Source: Fistulifera solaris (taxonomy: Eukaryota > Bacillariophyta > Bacillariophyceae > Naviculales > Stauroneidaceae). Taken from it: a stretch of DNA of 64,000 nt. The translations under genes and the position numbers were made by a program. The notes beneath the pieces are model-generated. The model had not been told where the DNA came from. It saw only the letters and a list, made by a program, of their open reading frames with translations, and did not search any database. Shown one piece after another: positions 11,596-23,077 of this stretch. Numbering within the stretch: the stretch's first letter is position 1; the number at the start of each line of letters is the position of its first letter. The DNA lies in assembly GCA_030295235.1 (NCBI GenBank), contig AP026128.1:930001-994000 (forward strand). Reading direction: 5' to 3'.

Positions 11596-11791
11596 GCGAA
11601 ACACGGCAACACTTTGGTCGATAGTAAAATCCGGGAGACAACGTTTCGCAGGCTTACCGACAAATAAATTCAAGGCGCGTACATAAACGCTGCGAAAATA
11701 CTATTGAATTGCAAAAACGACAAACGCAGCTCAATTAAATTAGCCGAATTAACGAATTCTAGGTAACATAGTCGCTCGAAGACAATTGATT

Positions 11792-11812
11792 CATGACTGG
11801 AAAGCAGTCGTG
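11792..11812. repeat. Dispersed inverted repeat, copy 3
   Basis: Arms CATGACTG and CAGTCGTG with loop GAAAG, followed by acactttggactatagtgga. Same orientation as copy 2, about 217 bases away. Confidence 0.8.
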
Positions 11813-11898
11813 GATAAGTTGAGATACACTTTGGACTATAGTGGATATTGTTGTCCATGGTTGCGGCAGACGGAAAATCTGCTTGTTTACAAATTACG

Positions 11899-11978
11899 AT
11901 GCTAGCCTTTTTCTTTTTATTTTTAATTTTAAAAAAAGGCTAATAAGCTCTCTCAAAAATCAAGAAAGACTAGCATCA
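11899..11978. repeat. AT-rich fold-back sequence
   Basis: GATGCTAGCCTTTTTC on the left is answered twice on the right, by AAAAAAAGGCTA and then by GAAAGACTAGCATC, so two alternative hairpins are possible. It lies between the p24 promoter side and the 3' end of cullin. A decayed mobile-element end or a terminator-like structure are options; no function is shown. Confidence 0.5.
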
Positions 11979-12119
11979 GTTGCTTCCAAATTACTGTGTT
12001 CATTTATTGTCTTAAGACTTTCATTGTGCTTCAGTGCCACCTAATCTATGAGGTAAAGTGATTGGATAGTTCACAATGCAACTCGACTAACCCTGACGTC
12101 TCCCCAAGTCAACACCAAT

Positions 12120-14515
12120 TTAAGCCATGTAGTTGTACACACGGTGCTCGTTCTCTGCGCGCTCTAAATACTCACGATCGATCAAGCTCTCGATCCGCTT
12201 CTTGATGAACTGCGGCGAAGGATTGAAACGAACTTGTAGCTGTTTCGTCACTTCCGCAACTAGTCCGTTGTGGTCAAGCCGACGTCTTGCCTTCATGATT
12301 CTGACAATCGCAGCTTCGACTAAATGCCGACGATCCTCTTCAACCGCAACAGGAACAACGCCACTCGCGCCCTCGATCGAATTCCCTGCAGTAGCGCCAC
12401 TGCTCATTTCGGTGCCATCAATACCTGCTTGGTTTTCCTGCAATGACGATTCTTTGACCAGAGGGATTCGAATACGTTTCAGCTTGCTTGTATACTCCGA
12501 ATTGAAGGCAAAGCTATCCACATCGGACGTTATGCCGCGTCCCTTGCTCAACTTCTTTAGAATGCGATTCTTTGGAGTGGTCAGAGAAATCAAATGACGT
12601 CGAAGTTCGGAATCTGGTATCTGCGTCTGCATACGAATTTGACCCAAAGTAAGCGTATCTTGGTCGTTGAACAAGAGCAGGATGCACATCTGATATGTTG
12701 AAACACACAACTCGTGACGGCGGTTTTCACCGAAGGTTGCACGGATTTCGGCGGCACCAGCTGATGTTTGCCATGAGAGCTTTCGTCCAGTATGCTCGTT
12801 GAGATAGAACGAAGCAAAATGATCGATTGACTTCTGGATGGAAAGAGGCAATGTACAAGGAGGGACGTTTTGTGACGGCCAATAACCAGTGGTCAAAACG
12901 TCGACCTCAATCTCCACTCGACTTGCTCTGTCGTCGCCACCTTGATCGCGGCGCGCGAACGTTTTATACTTATCTCGCGTTTCACGTGAGATTCGCATGT
13001 CATTGAACATACCTTCTAGCTTTGTTGTGAACTGATATCCACACTCAGCTTTGAGTAAACTAACCATGCTTCGTTCCGCATCGTCACTCACGCTGCGTCC
13101 GCCAAGAAGACGCTTCGCCAAATGCTGCTTATAAAAACTCTCAAACACATCTTTGTCGCTTAAATAACGGAAGATTGTAATAGCTTTCTGCAGTTCTGCC
13201 GTCACTTGCTCGTCAGTAGCTCCACGTAAACTGACTCGTAGCAACTCATCGACGTATATTGCCAAGCAAGACGCCGCTCGGGCGTCAGCATTCAAAAAGC
13301 TCTCAAACGATTCGCGAAGACGCTTCTGGGCTTTCTTTTCGTTGCGGAACGAATGTTCAACAATACCCATGTACTTGATGCGCATCGCTAGTACTTTGCG
13401 ACAAAACGTAGGCGGGTCGGCTTGGCCAGTCTCTTGGTCCTTCAAAAGCTGCTTTCCGTCAACTTTAATGCGATCTGCCAATGCATCACGTAGGTAGTCA
13501 ACAGAAGAAGGCACCCGCACAAAGAGATCATACATTTCGAGCATTTCTTCGTGCTTCATGTCATCCTTCAACAAAGCGGCAAAACCAGTTAACTCCATCT
13601 CCACCAATGTTTTCGCGTGCCTCTCGATCCACTCGGTTTGCAATATGGTGATCAATGGTCCCTCTGTGGTCATGGGTAACTGTAAAGAATGAGCACGCTC
13701 CTTTTCTTCGTCCAAACGCAATGTCGCCTTCCGCACGTAATCAGACGCCGTCGCAGATGACAAGTACTGCAAAGACTCCGTTTGATAATATTCCTGAGTT
13801 GTCGCGAGAAACAGGGCTTCAAAGTCATTGTGATACACAGCCGCTGTATGCGACGATGAATTTCCGATTTCCAGCAACATGTTGAGAATACTTTTGAACA
13901 TGTTTCGATCGTCCGTCAAGAAACCAGCGCGTTCTTGCTCAATGGCTTGCAAAAGTAACTGCACCACTCTGTTTTTAACAGCCGGATGTTCCCACACCGT
14001 AATACGGAACAGATGTAAGCCCAGTTCATACACAGGTCGTCGCTTGGACTGCGGAATGTAAATGCGATCCATGTACATGAGAATGTCTCGAATCATCGTC
14101 ATGGTGATGACATGGTCCTGCCACGCGGTCGATGTCGCGGCCAGCAATCCTTCGTCAACCGTTTCTTCCGCAAGAACATGTACTGTCTTGGAGAGATGCT
14201 GCGTAATCTTTTCGGAGACTCCGTCGTACAACAAATCCCCGTGCTTGTGCAGTACTAAATTATACGAGCTCCGGTAGAGTTCTTCAAAACTCAATTGACT
14301 CGCATTGCGGTTGTAAATTTCATCTAATGCCGCCGACAAAGTTTCCCACGTCCGATTTGCATCTTGACGATCCATCGGTTGATGAGTACGAAATGGCTGA
14401 ATTGTTAAAAAAGAAGTAGAACGTTGAGGTAATGCAGCAAATAGACAGCAACATTCGAAATTGACATGACTGGTTCGCTTACCTTGATGTTGAAACGACG
14501 CTTCGAGTCCGCCAT
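12120..14515 (-). CDS. CUL3: Cullin-3-type ubiquitin ligase scaffold
   Basis: Exon 1 (14515-14483) encodes MADSKRRFNIK. The intron 14397-14482 has GTAAGC and AG ends, and exon 2 runs to 12120, giving 769 residues intact. The N-terminus (PFRTHQPMD, then TWETLSAAL and LSFEELYRSSYNLVLHKHGD) matches the basic N-terminus and first cullin repeat of CUL3. The cullin homology domain includes SDKDVFESFYKQHLAKRLL. The C-terminus has the neddylation site IVRIMKARRRLDH and the winged-helix ending VYNYMA. CUL3 binds BTB substrate adaptors and RBX1 to form a CRL3 E3 ligase in cytosol and nucleus. It is divergent from PARN, sharing about 490 bases of upstream DNA. Confidence 0.95.
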
Positions 14516-15007
14516 GCTTGTTACACTGTTCTCTTCGCAAAGATCCTAGAGACAATCGATGGGTGTGTTTTACACAATGAAAGAAGAACGAAGAGGAATT
14601 ACAACAACTAAATAACAAGTGTAACACGGTTGTTATCATTCTTTTCTTTGCGCTTCATCGTCGTTGCGCTGCTGCGGCTGCAACTAAAGTGGTCCAGTTT
14701 TATTTTTTTACCAATGGCAATACTTTTATGCTTACGCGAGGACGTCTGAATCGGAGCTTATGTTGGACCGAATAGATTTGTCAAAGACATTCATCATCCG
14801 CGAATGAAGCTGTCTTGTTTCGCATACTGAAGGGTTACGTACGACAAAGATCGCATCACAGAATTTCGAGCCAACGTGAACCGTCGAAATTTTCGTGTCA
14901 GCCTCATTATTCAGTGGACCTACCAAAAGGATTGTTTGGTATAATAACAAAACGATCATCATTCTCTGACAAGCTGAGACGCTTAAGTCTATCGGAATTA
15001 CTGCAAA
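14516..15007. promoter_or_regulatory. Divergent upstream region, cullin-3 and PARN
   Basis: 492 bases separate the two start codons. Open frames here (about 14732-15114) are unsupported. Any shared control elements must lie here, but I see no specific motif. Confidence 0.4.
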
Positions 15008-16961
15008 ATGGTAAACGTCACTCGCAGCAACTTCATCGAGGTATGTGTCATTGCGCTGCATCAATTTGTGCGGCGTTTCGGAATCCTTCGTCCTCACATT
15101 TCGTCTTTTCGTAGCTAAGCAATGACCTTTTAGAGCATCTTCCTACTGCAGCATTCATTGCCATAGATGAAGAGATGACTGGGATTTCGATTCAGAATCG
15201 GCGCAGTCCGAAGGATAAAAGTCCGTCGGAACAATACCCAGATCTCAAAATGGCTGCCGAGCGCTACTCGATCATTCAACTGGGTGTTAGTTTGTTTCAG
15301 AATCTGAACGGTTCATGGCTCGCCAGATGCTACAACTTTTATCTCTTCCCTTCCGATCGCGAAGTTGTCTTGAATCCGAGTACGGTCCAGTTTCTCAAGC
15401 AACATAATATGAGCTTCGATATGTGGATGAAGGAAGGGATACCGTTTCAGACGGGCCACCAAGCCGCGATTTCGTTTCAAAAGTATGTCGACCACCAGAA
15501 GCGTTTACAGAAAGAAGCAGAACAAGCACAGGTTCCAGCGACGATACAGAATAGTGTAAAACGTACGATCGAGTTGCGTCGGATCGAAGACATTGAGTTC
15601 TTTGCTCGAGCCATGGCGGCATTGCGAGAGTGGTTGGATGGTGTTCATGACGATGGAGGGACATCGTTTTTGCTGCCGCCTTGTAACTCATTTTTGCGAC
15701 GGGCACTCTATGAGAACATTGAGAAAGAATATCCGTCTCTGGAGTTAGAGAGCGCTGGACCGACGCATCCGAATCAAATTCGTGCGTGGCGACTGACCCC
15801 CGAAGAGAAAGTTGCTCGAAAGCAACAACTCCAGCATCAATCCTGGGAGAGCTTGATATGCGACCAAATTGGTCTGTGGAGGGTTTTTGAAGCAATCACT
15901 CGAGTCTGTCGGGGAGAAGAATTAGACCGATCCAGCGTTTTGTTCGCGAACTCGTTTAACGAGATTAATTGGAACAACACGGGCAGTATATTCGCCAACG
16001 ATTCTATTGTGCGGGGAAAGATACCTCTCGTAGTTCACAACGGATTTATGGACGTATGCTTCCTTTTGTCGCATTTTCATTCGGTGAAGCTGCCGGATGA
16101 GCTGTCAGGTTGTAAGGAGCTAATTCGCAGCTACTTTCCGATGGTGTATGATACTAAGGTTATGGCAACAGAGTGTCTTTCGTTGTGGAGTAATGACTGC
16201 ACTACTTTGAGCGGTCTTTATGAAACCCGAGGTGAAGAGCAAGCCAATGCAATTCGAATCGCACGGGATATATCGGACCAAGCGCACGAAGCTGCCCATG
16301 ATGCATACATGACAGGTGCTGTTTATATATGCCTTTGCGACGAAATCAAAGACGCCAACCCAGATGATGGTCTCAAACCCGATGGTCGATTTGGGATTTT
16401 GACGCATTTGCAAGACACAGGCGTAACGCATGATGATCAAGTTCGCATTGTTTTTGCACGCAACAAGCTGTATCAAATGTCACTTTACACAATGGACTTG
16501 GAAGATGCAACGTGCGACCCGTTGAGTAGGGGTATGTTACCGGAGTTTACATATCGAGTTTCCCGTATTGATCCTCTTGTATCTACTCGTGATATCATTC
16601 GATGCCTCTCCGATCTATTTGACAGTCAAAACCGACGTATAAATTTCGAGATAATTTGGATTGACGACACTACTTTTCTTGTGGCGGCAGCTATCGACCT
16701 CCCCCGCCTTCTCCGTCAGAAGAGGGTGAGGTAGTTGCTCCCGTGGACCCTGACGAAATCGCACGAGTATTGCAAGAACACGGTCCGATTATCTTTGAAG
16801 TCTTGCGCAATCGTTTCAAACACGAAACGATTCTGACTTTGGCTGAGCATCTCGACTCTTTGAAGAATGTAGACGAAGAACCGACTGAATCTCAAAGCAT
16901 TTTTTCGAAGATTTGGGACTTGTTCGCAGGAAAACCGACAAAGCGAAGGCGATTGAACTAA
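15008..16961 (+). CDS. PARN: Poly(A)-specific ribonuclease PARN (CAF1/DEDD family)
   Basis: Exon 1 (15008-15040) encodes MVNVTRSNFIE; the intron 15041-15114 has GTATGT and TAG ends. Exon 2 opens LSNDLLEHLPTAAFIAIDEE, bringing in the Asp and Glu of the DEDD site. The remaining acids are in HNGFMDVCFLLSHF and AHDAYMTGAVYICL. The inserted segment, and FPMVYDTKVMATE, match PARN rather than CCR4-associated CAF1. Near the end the frame breaks in the C run 16701-16705 (one base short). The corrected tail ends in a basic KPTKRRRLN, a likely nuclear signal, giving about 626 residues. PARN deadenylates mRNA and trims small RNAs from the 3' end. An RNA-recognition region may lie after residue 480. Confidence 0.9.
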
Positions 16962-17084
16962 GTAAAATGACAAAAAGGTTTATAAAGCAATAAGTCACTT
17001 GAAGAAAACGTAACGGTAATCATAACTGCTGATATTGATACACTCATGAAGCGTTTTGGGCAATTGAATGACAGGACATTGTCT

Positions 17085-19173
17085 CTAGGTCGCTGGTGCA
17101 GCATCTGGGGACGTTCGAATTTTACCTTGAATAGAGTGTTGCTTCCTGCAAGGATTGCTTTTGCTACTGAAGACGCAGTCTGGTCCATGTAGGTACGATG
17201 GTCTGTCGGTATAGTGACTTTCGACGACGGACGAAGACCTCGTTTCGCCCGTAGTTCTTCCAACCTTGATTGTACCGACACCAAAGCCGTGCGGCGCTCT
17301 GAAGGAGTAAGCCGAGGCTGTACGCTGAAACGTTTCGGCTCATTGTTGTTAGTGTTCAAAAACGCGCTGTGGTTCGTTTCTTGCCCTGCACGAATGTTAT
17401 TGGGTGCACTGGTTTCGTCTGAGTAAACGTGGTCTTCCTCGAAAGCAATGGTTTCGTCCGAATCGCTTGTGAGAGAAATAGTTGTTCCGAGTTCCTCCAC
17501 ATCGGAAGCTCTCGCTGTCTTCACAAAATTGTACGAACAAGTCGTTCGATCCTGCTCACTCTTTCCACCTTCAACAGCTTCGTTTTGAACTTGATCTCTT
17601 TCATCGAGAAGTTTGTTGCGTACCTCTCGCGATTCCTCAGACTGCTTATCATCTATGGGAACGGAGGTCTGCAATTGAACCTCCTGCTTAAGAATTAGCT
17701 GTTGTTGTTTAACCTCTTTCCCCTCATCGCCTAGGAACTGATCTAGAGAAGGAAGACTAGCCACTTCCAAATCCTCAACCAGTTCGTTGTTCTGAAATAT
17801 CTCATCATAATCGGGATCGTTGCAAACCTTTGAATCTTCGACAGCAGAAACCGATAAAACTTTCACCGCTTCCGCTGCTGCTTCTTCTTGCTGTTGTGTC
17901 ATCGCTCTCATTTCTCTAATCATCTGGGTCCTGTCTCTTAGCATATCAATAGCCATTTGACGCTCGACGAGGTCGAAATATTTCATATCCTCGTCTAATT
18001 CCTGTTGTAATTCTTTCAGATCGACCATGAAAACAGCCTCTTCTCGCATTTCCTCTTGAGACGCAAGCCGAAACTCATTGTCTTCATCTAAATCCAGCTT
18101 AGGCTGCTCCCCTGTTTCCAATCGTGCTACCTGCTCCATCAGCCGGACAACTTTTGTATCTTGAGCCCCAAGCTCGTTCCAACGAAGTGCCAAAGCTTTT
18201 CGGTAATTTAGCAGCGCTCCTTCTTTATCCCCCATGGCAACTTGAACGTCAGCGATGTTACATACAACAGTAATGGCATCCAAATGGTCTTCTCCCAGGT
18301 GTTTCTTTAATATCCTGAATGCGTCCTTGTACGCCGTTAGCGCGGCTTCAAATTCCCGACTCATGTAGAAGACACTACCAATGTTGTTTAACGTCTTCCC
18401 CACAGATAAATGATCCGGTCCCAAAATCTCCCTTTTGATCTGTAGGGATTTTTAGATAGGATGACATTGTTTCAGCTGTACTAGCTTTTCCACTCCGTTG
18501 CTTCAAATACGTCATGTTGTTGATCGATGTTGCAACAGCAGCCATTACACTTTTGTCTTGCTCTGAATGTTTTCTCGAAGAAACCTCGTCTTCTACGGTC
18601 TTTTGCTTCAACCACAAAGAACGCTCATAACGTAGAAAAGCGCCATCATAATCTCCTTGTTCGAAAAGCGCGTTCCCTGCCCGGTCTAATGCTTTCACCG
18701 CCAAGCTTATCTGTATTCTTGCTTCCGCGCTGATGGACGAAGGTTTTTGCGTGAAGGCTTTTTGCACTAATGGATCTGTTTCTTCCACCACAAACGGCTG
18801 GGACATAGCCACCGAAGCCTGCGTCACAGCTGTTTTCGGTACGGGCGTCGCTGACGACTTTGTCGGCAAAGATGATGCAACGCTTGCCGCGCGTGCATTT
18901 TGAGACGAGCGCTGGTGTCGCGTCCGGGTGGTTGTCTTCTTGTTTTGTTCAACTTCACGTGTCTTTTTTATGCTCGCTTCGATGAAATAAGTGCAAAGGT
19001 CCTCGTCTTTGAGAAGGCGCTTCTGAAGCTGTAGAAGAAGATAGATGTTGCTCTTGTGAATCTTTTGGTTTCAAAGTCTGACTTTTCTTCTTTTTCTTCT
19101 CATCTGCCGATTTGCTTCGTTCATTGTTGACCGCGGGCCCTTTCTTCCTCAAATTGCGAAAAAGGCTGTTCAT
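17085..19173 (-). CDS. TPR protein, kinesin-light-chain-like repeats
   Basis: About 695 residues after three frame corrections: one base long in the T run 18964-18969, one base long in the T run 18449-18453, one base short near 17125. It starts MNSLFRNLRKKGPAVNNERS with a basic, Ser-rich, disordered N-terminus. TPR units follow: LDRAGNALFEQGDYDGAFLR, then SLQIKREILGPDHLSVGKTL, IGSVFYMSREFEAALTAYKD and KKHLGEDHLDAITVV. The GPDHLSV spacing is that of kinesin light chain or nephrocystin TPRs. The C-terminal half is an acidic, Gln/Glu-rich coil without a known domain. With correction the stop lies at 17085, 123 bases from the convergent PARN stop; uncorrected, the frame runs to 16958. It is probably a scaffold; no partner is indicated. 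Confidence 0.75.
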
Positions 19174-20071
19174 GGTAACGGATCAAACTAAAGCGAACTC
19201 TCTGAGGTTTTGAGCGGACCGGACACAATCAACAACAACAATACAATTATCGCTTTGACGATTTCACAATTAGCCCAACTCGAAAGGACTACCTCGTAAG
19301 CAAAAGCTGATCCTCGATCTGAAATTAGACTTTCGAAAGAATCAATCCTTCACTCGAAAGCGAAAGGCATTCTTTAATTGTCGAAGTCTACAAGCCTTCA
19401 TCGATTGCAGCGTGATGCTCAAGTCTTTCGTTGAAAAGAACGCGGTGGGAGGGGGGAAGTTCTTTTGGCGGACTGCCGCGTGACGGCTCAGTACTTTCTA
19501 TTGTACAGTGGAGCTGTGACTTTCTGGCCAGCCCGGCGCATCTCTTTACACTTATCTGGAGAGTGAAATACGCAGCAGTCATGCGACAGGCGACCGTCAT
19601 TTCGTGAGTCATGAATAAATGATATAAGTCACGAGTCACGCTAGAGTGCCTTTTCAAGCAGACTAATTGTTTAGGGTTACTTTGTTAGATGGTTTGTTGA
19701 ATCGACCCCGACAACAAAATGCAGATGAAAGATAGGATGTGTTGTAAGTCAGGAATAGTTGAAGCGATTGTTACTGTTACAAACCTGTAATTTTTTCCAT
19801 CATGTAAATCAAGCGCTCAGTCACAACCTAACCACCTCGTCGGAGAGTGGATTCTCAAAGCGGCCTGTAGGATTGAGGATGAGACATCTTACGGAACGCC
19901 TTTCTTTCCTCTCGAAGTTGCTGAAGGCGAACGACGCCTCTTGATGGGTGCGCTACGGATGAAGGAGAGATTGTTGCACGTGCGTCAATGCGTTAGACAT
20001 AGATATCGACGACCTATCCATTTTGTCCATTGGCGATGCAATAGCGCCCGCTATGCAAATCCGGTTCCTGT
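19174..20071. other. Intergenic region
   Basis: About 0.9 kb upstream of the TPR gene and downstream of the metallohydrolase gene. Weak fragments resembling the GACTG/CAGTC element occur around 19575-19640. No gene is supported; the open frame near 19388-19657 lacks domain signals. Confidence 0.45.
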
Positions 20072-21144
20072 TTACACTTGGTCTTTCTCGCAGCACATAA
20101 AACAATTGCAACACGGCGCATCGCCTGTCTCTCCGGATTTCTTCCATTCCATTTCAACTTCCTCGTTGATGAGCATTGGGTGAACATTACGGTGCAATGA
20201 TTGATGCAAAAGAATTTTCGGAAATCAAGACTTCTCTGTTTTAAGGTGAAGTGTATCAGCACAAACAGAATCCCAGGATGGGCGTCGACGTATGGTTTTA
20301 GGTTTTTCCAGTGCGTGTGCTTTGTCGTGTCTGCTCGTTCGAGATCGCTGTCATCGATGAAACTGCATTCTACAACAACAACTTTGTGCTCTTTCAATAG
20401 ATCTGGAAGCCTTTCAAAAACTTTGTGCGTCGTATCTCCGAGGTACAAGATAAGAGGTTCAAGGTACGAATTAGTGACTTCCACGCCTTCCTTTCGAAGT
20501 CTGCCAATCTCCGGTCCAGGAAGTCCGACATATGCCTCTTTAAGCTTGAACTTCTGCTTGTAAATGCTGTAGCCCAAACAAGGTATCCGATGATCGCATT
20601 CAACCGCGTGCATTATGTACATAGCTCCGCCCTGACGAAACTGAAACTCATGGTCCGACTGTGTTGCAGTCAGAATAAGATCTTGTTTGCTTTGAACAGC
20701 CACTTGGCTCCCTGTTTCTGTTGTGCAATCTACCATTTCCTGGTGCGCTTTTAAATACGCCTTCACCAAGGAAGCAGCTTGTACGGGCAAATGAACCACT
20801 GGCGGCGAATTTTCGTCCTTGAAATGCGTGAGGAAATGCACATGGTCGCAATGAGTGTGCGTCAAGAATATCCGCACAGGTTTCCATCCCTGAACCAAAG
20901 CCCCGCAGTCAAAAACCCATTTGAGTTCCGGAATCGCAAAACTGGTCCCCTCACCCGCGCGACTTCTGCCGACCAAAGTAAAAGGAGACCAAGTACAACA
21001 AGCCCCGTGATCGAATGAGTTCGGCAAGCGGTCGGGTCGAACGAGAATCGAAGTTGTTTTCGCGAGCATTACCGCCTTACCATCACGCACAAGCCAGAAT
21101 GGAAAACAGGATGCTAATAATCGTTTGGGGTCGCCATTCGCCAT
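20072..21144 (-). CDS. Metallo-beta-lactamase-fold hydrolase, RNase Z-like
   Basis: About 357 residues from an ATG at 21144. The zinc motif HTHCDHVHFL (HxHxDH) lies near residue 96. Later metal-binding positions include HAVECDHRIPCLGYSIY, LILYLGDTTHKVF and LIHFTLK. The AMYIMHAVECDHRIPCLGY segment resembles the tRNase Z core. A break at the T run 20215-20218 (one base short) diverts the C-terminus; the corrected frame continues LHRNVHPMLINEEVEMEW and ends in a Cys-rich GDAPCCNCFMCCEKDQV. That terminal cysteine cluster is unusual and could bind another metal. A 3'-tRNA processing role is inferred from fold only; no typical flexible arm is seen. Confidence 0.75.
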
Positions 21145-21272
21145 TTAGATTTATGGTGAAAACACCGCGTCGAAAGATGCGAGAACGAATTTTGATACAG
21201 AATTACAGAATTTCCGTCTGCTCAAATAAAGGAATACTGTACCGACTATAGTTAAGAGTGTGTAAAATTATC

Positions 21273-21293
21273 CACGACTGCATTTCAGTCGTG
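21273..21293. repeat. Dispersed inverted repeat, copy 4 (perfect arms)
   Basis: CACGACTG and CAGTCGTG flank the loop CATTT. Upstream, ccgactatagttaagagtgt is the reverse-orientation flank seen at other copies. A degenerate copy (GATTGCATTTCAGTCATT) lies at about 21430-21447. Confidence 0.85.
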
Positions 21294-21610
21294 AGTAAAT
21301 CGTATTTTGAGCGACAATGCAATGCTGCCTATGATTCTTTCGTTCAGCTTATTATTGATATCCATTTGTCATTGTTGCAATGCAAGAGTCTTTTCGCAGC
21401 CTGTGAAACGTTGTCTTCCGTATTTCGCCGATTGCATTTCAGTCATTAATCAATATTCTTTCGAGCGGGAGTTCCCCCGACAATTCGTTCATTCAGCAAA
21501 GTTTCTTGAACTCCAGGTGTCGTTCTGGTTATGAAGTAAGCTTTAGCAGCGTTTGGATTACACGTCGCTATATTTTATGTCGAAGACGCAAAGTGATGGT
21601 TCAAGGAGAC

Positions 21611-21631
21611 CACGACTGCATTTCAGTCATG
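21611..21631. repeat. Dispersed inverted repeat, copy 5
   Basis: CACGACTG, loop CATTT, CAGTCATG; preceded by the flank remnant gcaaagtgatgg. Confidence 0.8.
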
Positions 21632-22009
21632 AGTCAGAAAGCATCACTAGGTGCGAAACAGCACTCTCCCAGATTTCAGCAAGTGAAAATCCCGCACTCC
21701 CCGACCTCGGGGCACTTCTGGACTAATCTAACGAGATATATACGATAGACATGCAAGGGTGCCTTGCGGTTTTTACTCTCTCGCACTACGATAAGCGGTT
21801 AAAACGAAACAAGTTGGCGTTTCCTGATTAAACACGCTATGATCCTTATTTTACACTAGGATAACGAGTTCAAAGGAACAGGCTGCATAGCGCCTCCAAC
21901 AAGATCCAAGACGGCCGCTGGTAGTTCTGAAAGGCTTTCAACGAGGAATGAGAACAGTTTTAAGTCAAAGGACAAACATCAATTCGCAACATAAGAAAAC
22001 GATTATGCC

Positions 22010-22795
22010 TTACCAGGATATTCGCACAGCAATTTTTTCTCGCCCATCTTCTTCTTTCAGTTGTCGGGCATTTTGCTCACTGGTGGTTGCGGTAGACCAC
22101 TTTGGAACGACTGCATCTGCTTGACCTGACAACCAGACGGCATAAGCTCCCACGTTTGCACTTGCTCCGACATCGTTGACTAAGCAATCACCAACATGGA
22201 TCCAGATGCGAGAGTCGTGGTCGTGATGAGGATAAAGGTCCTTGTATTTACTTAAGCTCGCCTCATAAATACCCGGCGCTGGTTTGCGTTCGGGAAATAC
22301 GCCATCATCTTCACCGCTGACACAAAAATCAAAAAAGTTCGCGAGTGTAGGCATGTAAAGTGGGTTTCCTCGTCCGTTCGTAATTGCGGCAAAACACACA
22401 TCGGGGTACATTTCCTTCAATGTCGAAAGGCAGTTGAGGGTCTGAGGAAACAAATGTCGTTCGGCGGCGCGGTGTCGTTCGTGGAGCCATACATCAAAGC
22501 ATTCGTCGACGAGTGCATCGCAGTCTTCTTTTGAAGAGACGTTAGTCATAGAAAGGATCTGTGCAATGGTCATTTTTCTCAGAGACGTATAAGTGATCGG
22601 CCCATCCATACTCCTTCGAATGTGTCGCGTAACGTCCATAAAGTCTTCTTCCTGAACATGTACTCCATGCCGTCGCATCTTTTCGAGCATCGCTTGATTA
22701 GCGTCCCTGATCACAGCGTTCGTTGAGAATAACGTATCATCGAGATCAAACGAGATGATGCCCAACGATAGCGGTTGTTCCGATTTACTGGTCAT
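22010..22795 (-). CDS. HAD-superfamily hydrolase, possibly plastid-targeted
   Basis: From the ATG at 22795 (MTSKSEQPLSLGIISFDLDD) the protein is 261 residues. Motif I is FDLDDTLFST with both catalytic Asp. Motif II is in CFAAITNGRG, the motif III Lys in FPERKPAPGIYEASL, and motif IV in IHVGDCLVNDVGASANVGAY. The layout fits the haloacid-dehalogenase/phosphoglycolate-phosphatase type with a helical cap. The same frame continues upstream through VEVWIFLLLSLPVSAFVGES, which looks like a diatom plastid presequence with an SAF site but has no ATG in reach. The true start is therefore unsettled (missed exon, sequence error or non-ATG). The substrate is unknown. Confidence 0.8.
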   Translation of the reverse strand: MTSKSEQPLSLGIISFDLDDTLFSTNAVIRDANQAMLEKMRRHGVHVQEEDFMDVTRHIRRSMDGPITYTSLRKMTIAQILSMTNVSSKEDCDALVDECFDVWLHERHRAAERHLFPQTLNCLSTLKEMYPDVCFAAITNGRGNPLYMPTLANFFDFCVSGEDDGVFPERKPAPGIYEASLSKYKDLYPHHDHDSRIWIHVGDCLVNDVGASANVGAYAVWLSGQADAVVPKWSTATTSEQNARQLKEEDGREKIAVRISW

Positions 22796-22883
22796 TCGCA
22801 ACTCACTTAACAATCGAGGGAAACTAGCGGACTCCCCGACAAACGCCGAAACAGGCAGACTCAATAAAAGAAATATCCAGACT

Positions 22884-23077
22884 TCAACCAAAGAACGATT
22901 TCTTGTTTGCTTCCAAACGCCTTTCACGCTCACCGGCACGACAAGCTTTGTAGGCTTCAAAAACGGTTGACAAGCGACATCCTTGTTGTCGTAATTGTCT
23001 TGAATGCAATTCAATGACGCGGCGTGTTCTTTCTTACAGTCCGTCGCAAATTTACTGGACGGTCCTTTCTCTCCCAT
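22884..23077 (-). CDS. Twin CX9C protein, COX23/CHCHD7-like
   Basis: A 64-residue protein starting MGEKGPSSKF. It carries two CX9C units: C-KKEHAASLN-C and, after the A run 22959-22963 is corrected by one base, C-QPFFEAYKA-C. NCIQDNYDNKD lies between them. The spacing and the C..E..AS..C...N-YD pattern match COX23/CHCHD7, small proteins of the mitochondrial intermembrane space that fold through the MIA40 disulfide relay and support cytochrome oxidase assembly. It ends ANKKSFFG. Uncorrected, it appears fused to the downstream HAD gene in a single open frame. That is an artefact in my reading, because the second CX9C exists only in the corrected frame. Confidence 0.8.

Larger units (their letters stand above)
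21145..22009. other. Intergenic region carrying palindromic repeats
   Basis: About 0.87 kb between the 5' end of the metallohydrolase gene and the 3' end of the HAD gene. It contains three GACTG-CATTT-CAGTC elements (21273, 21430, 21611), which take up much of its recognisable structure. No protein or RNA gene is supported. Confidence 0.55.

Noticed and set aside
16958-17130. Extended C-terminus of the TPR protein overlapping the PARN stop
   Set aside because: A one-base correction gives a shorter natural end (KIRTSPDAAPAT) and removes the overlap; kept as the less likely alternative.
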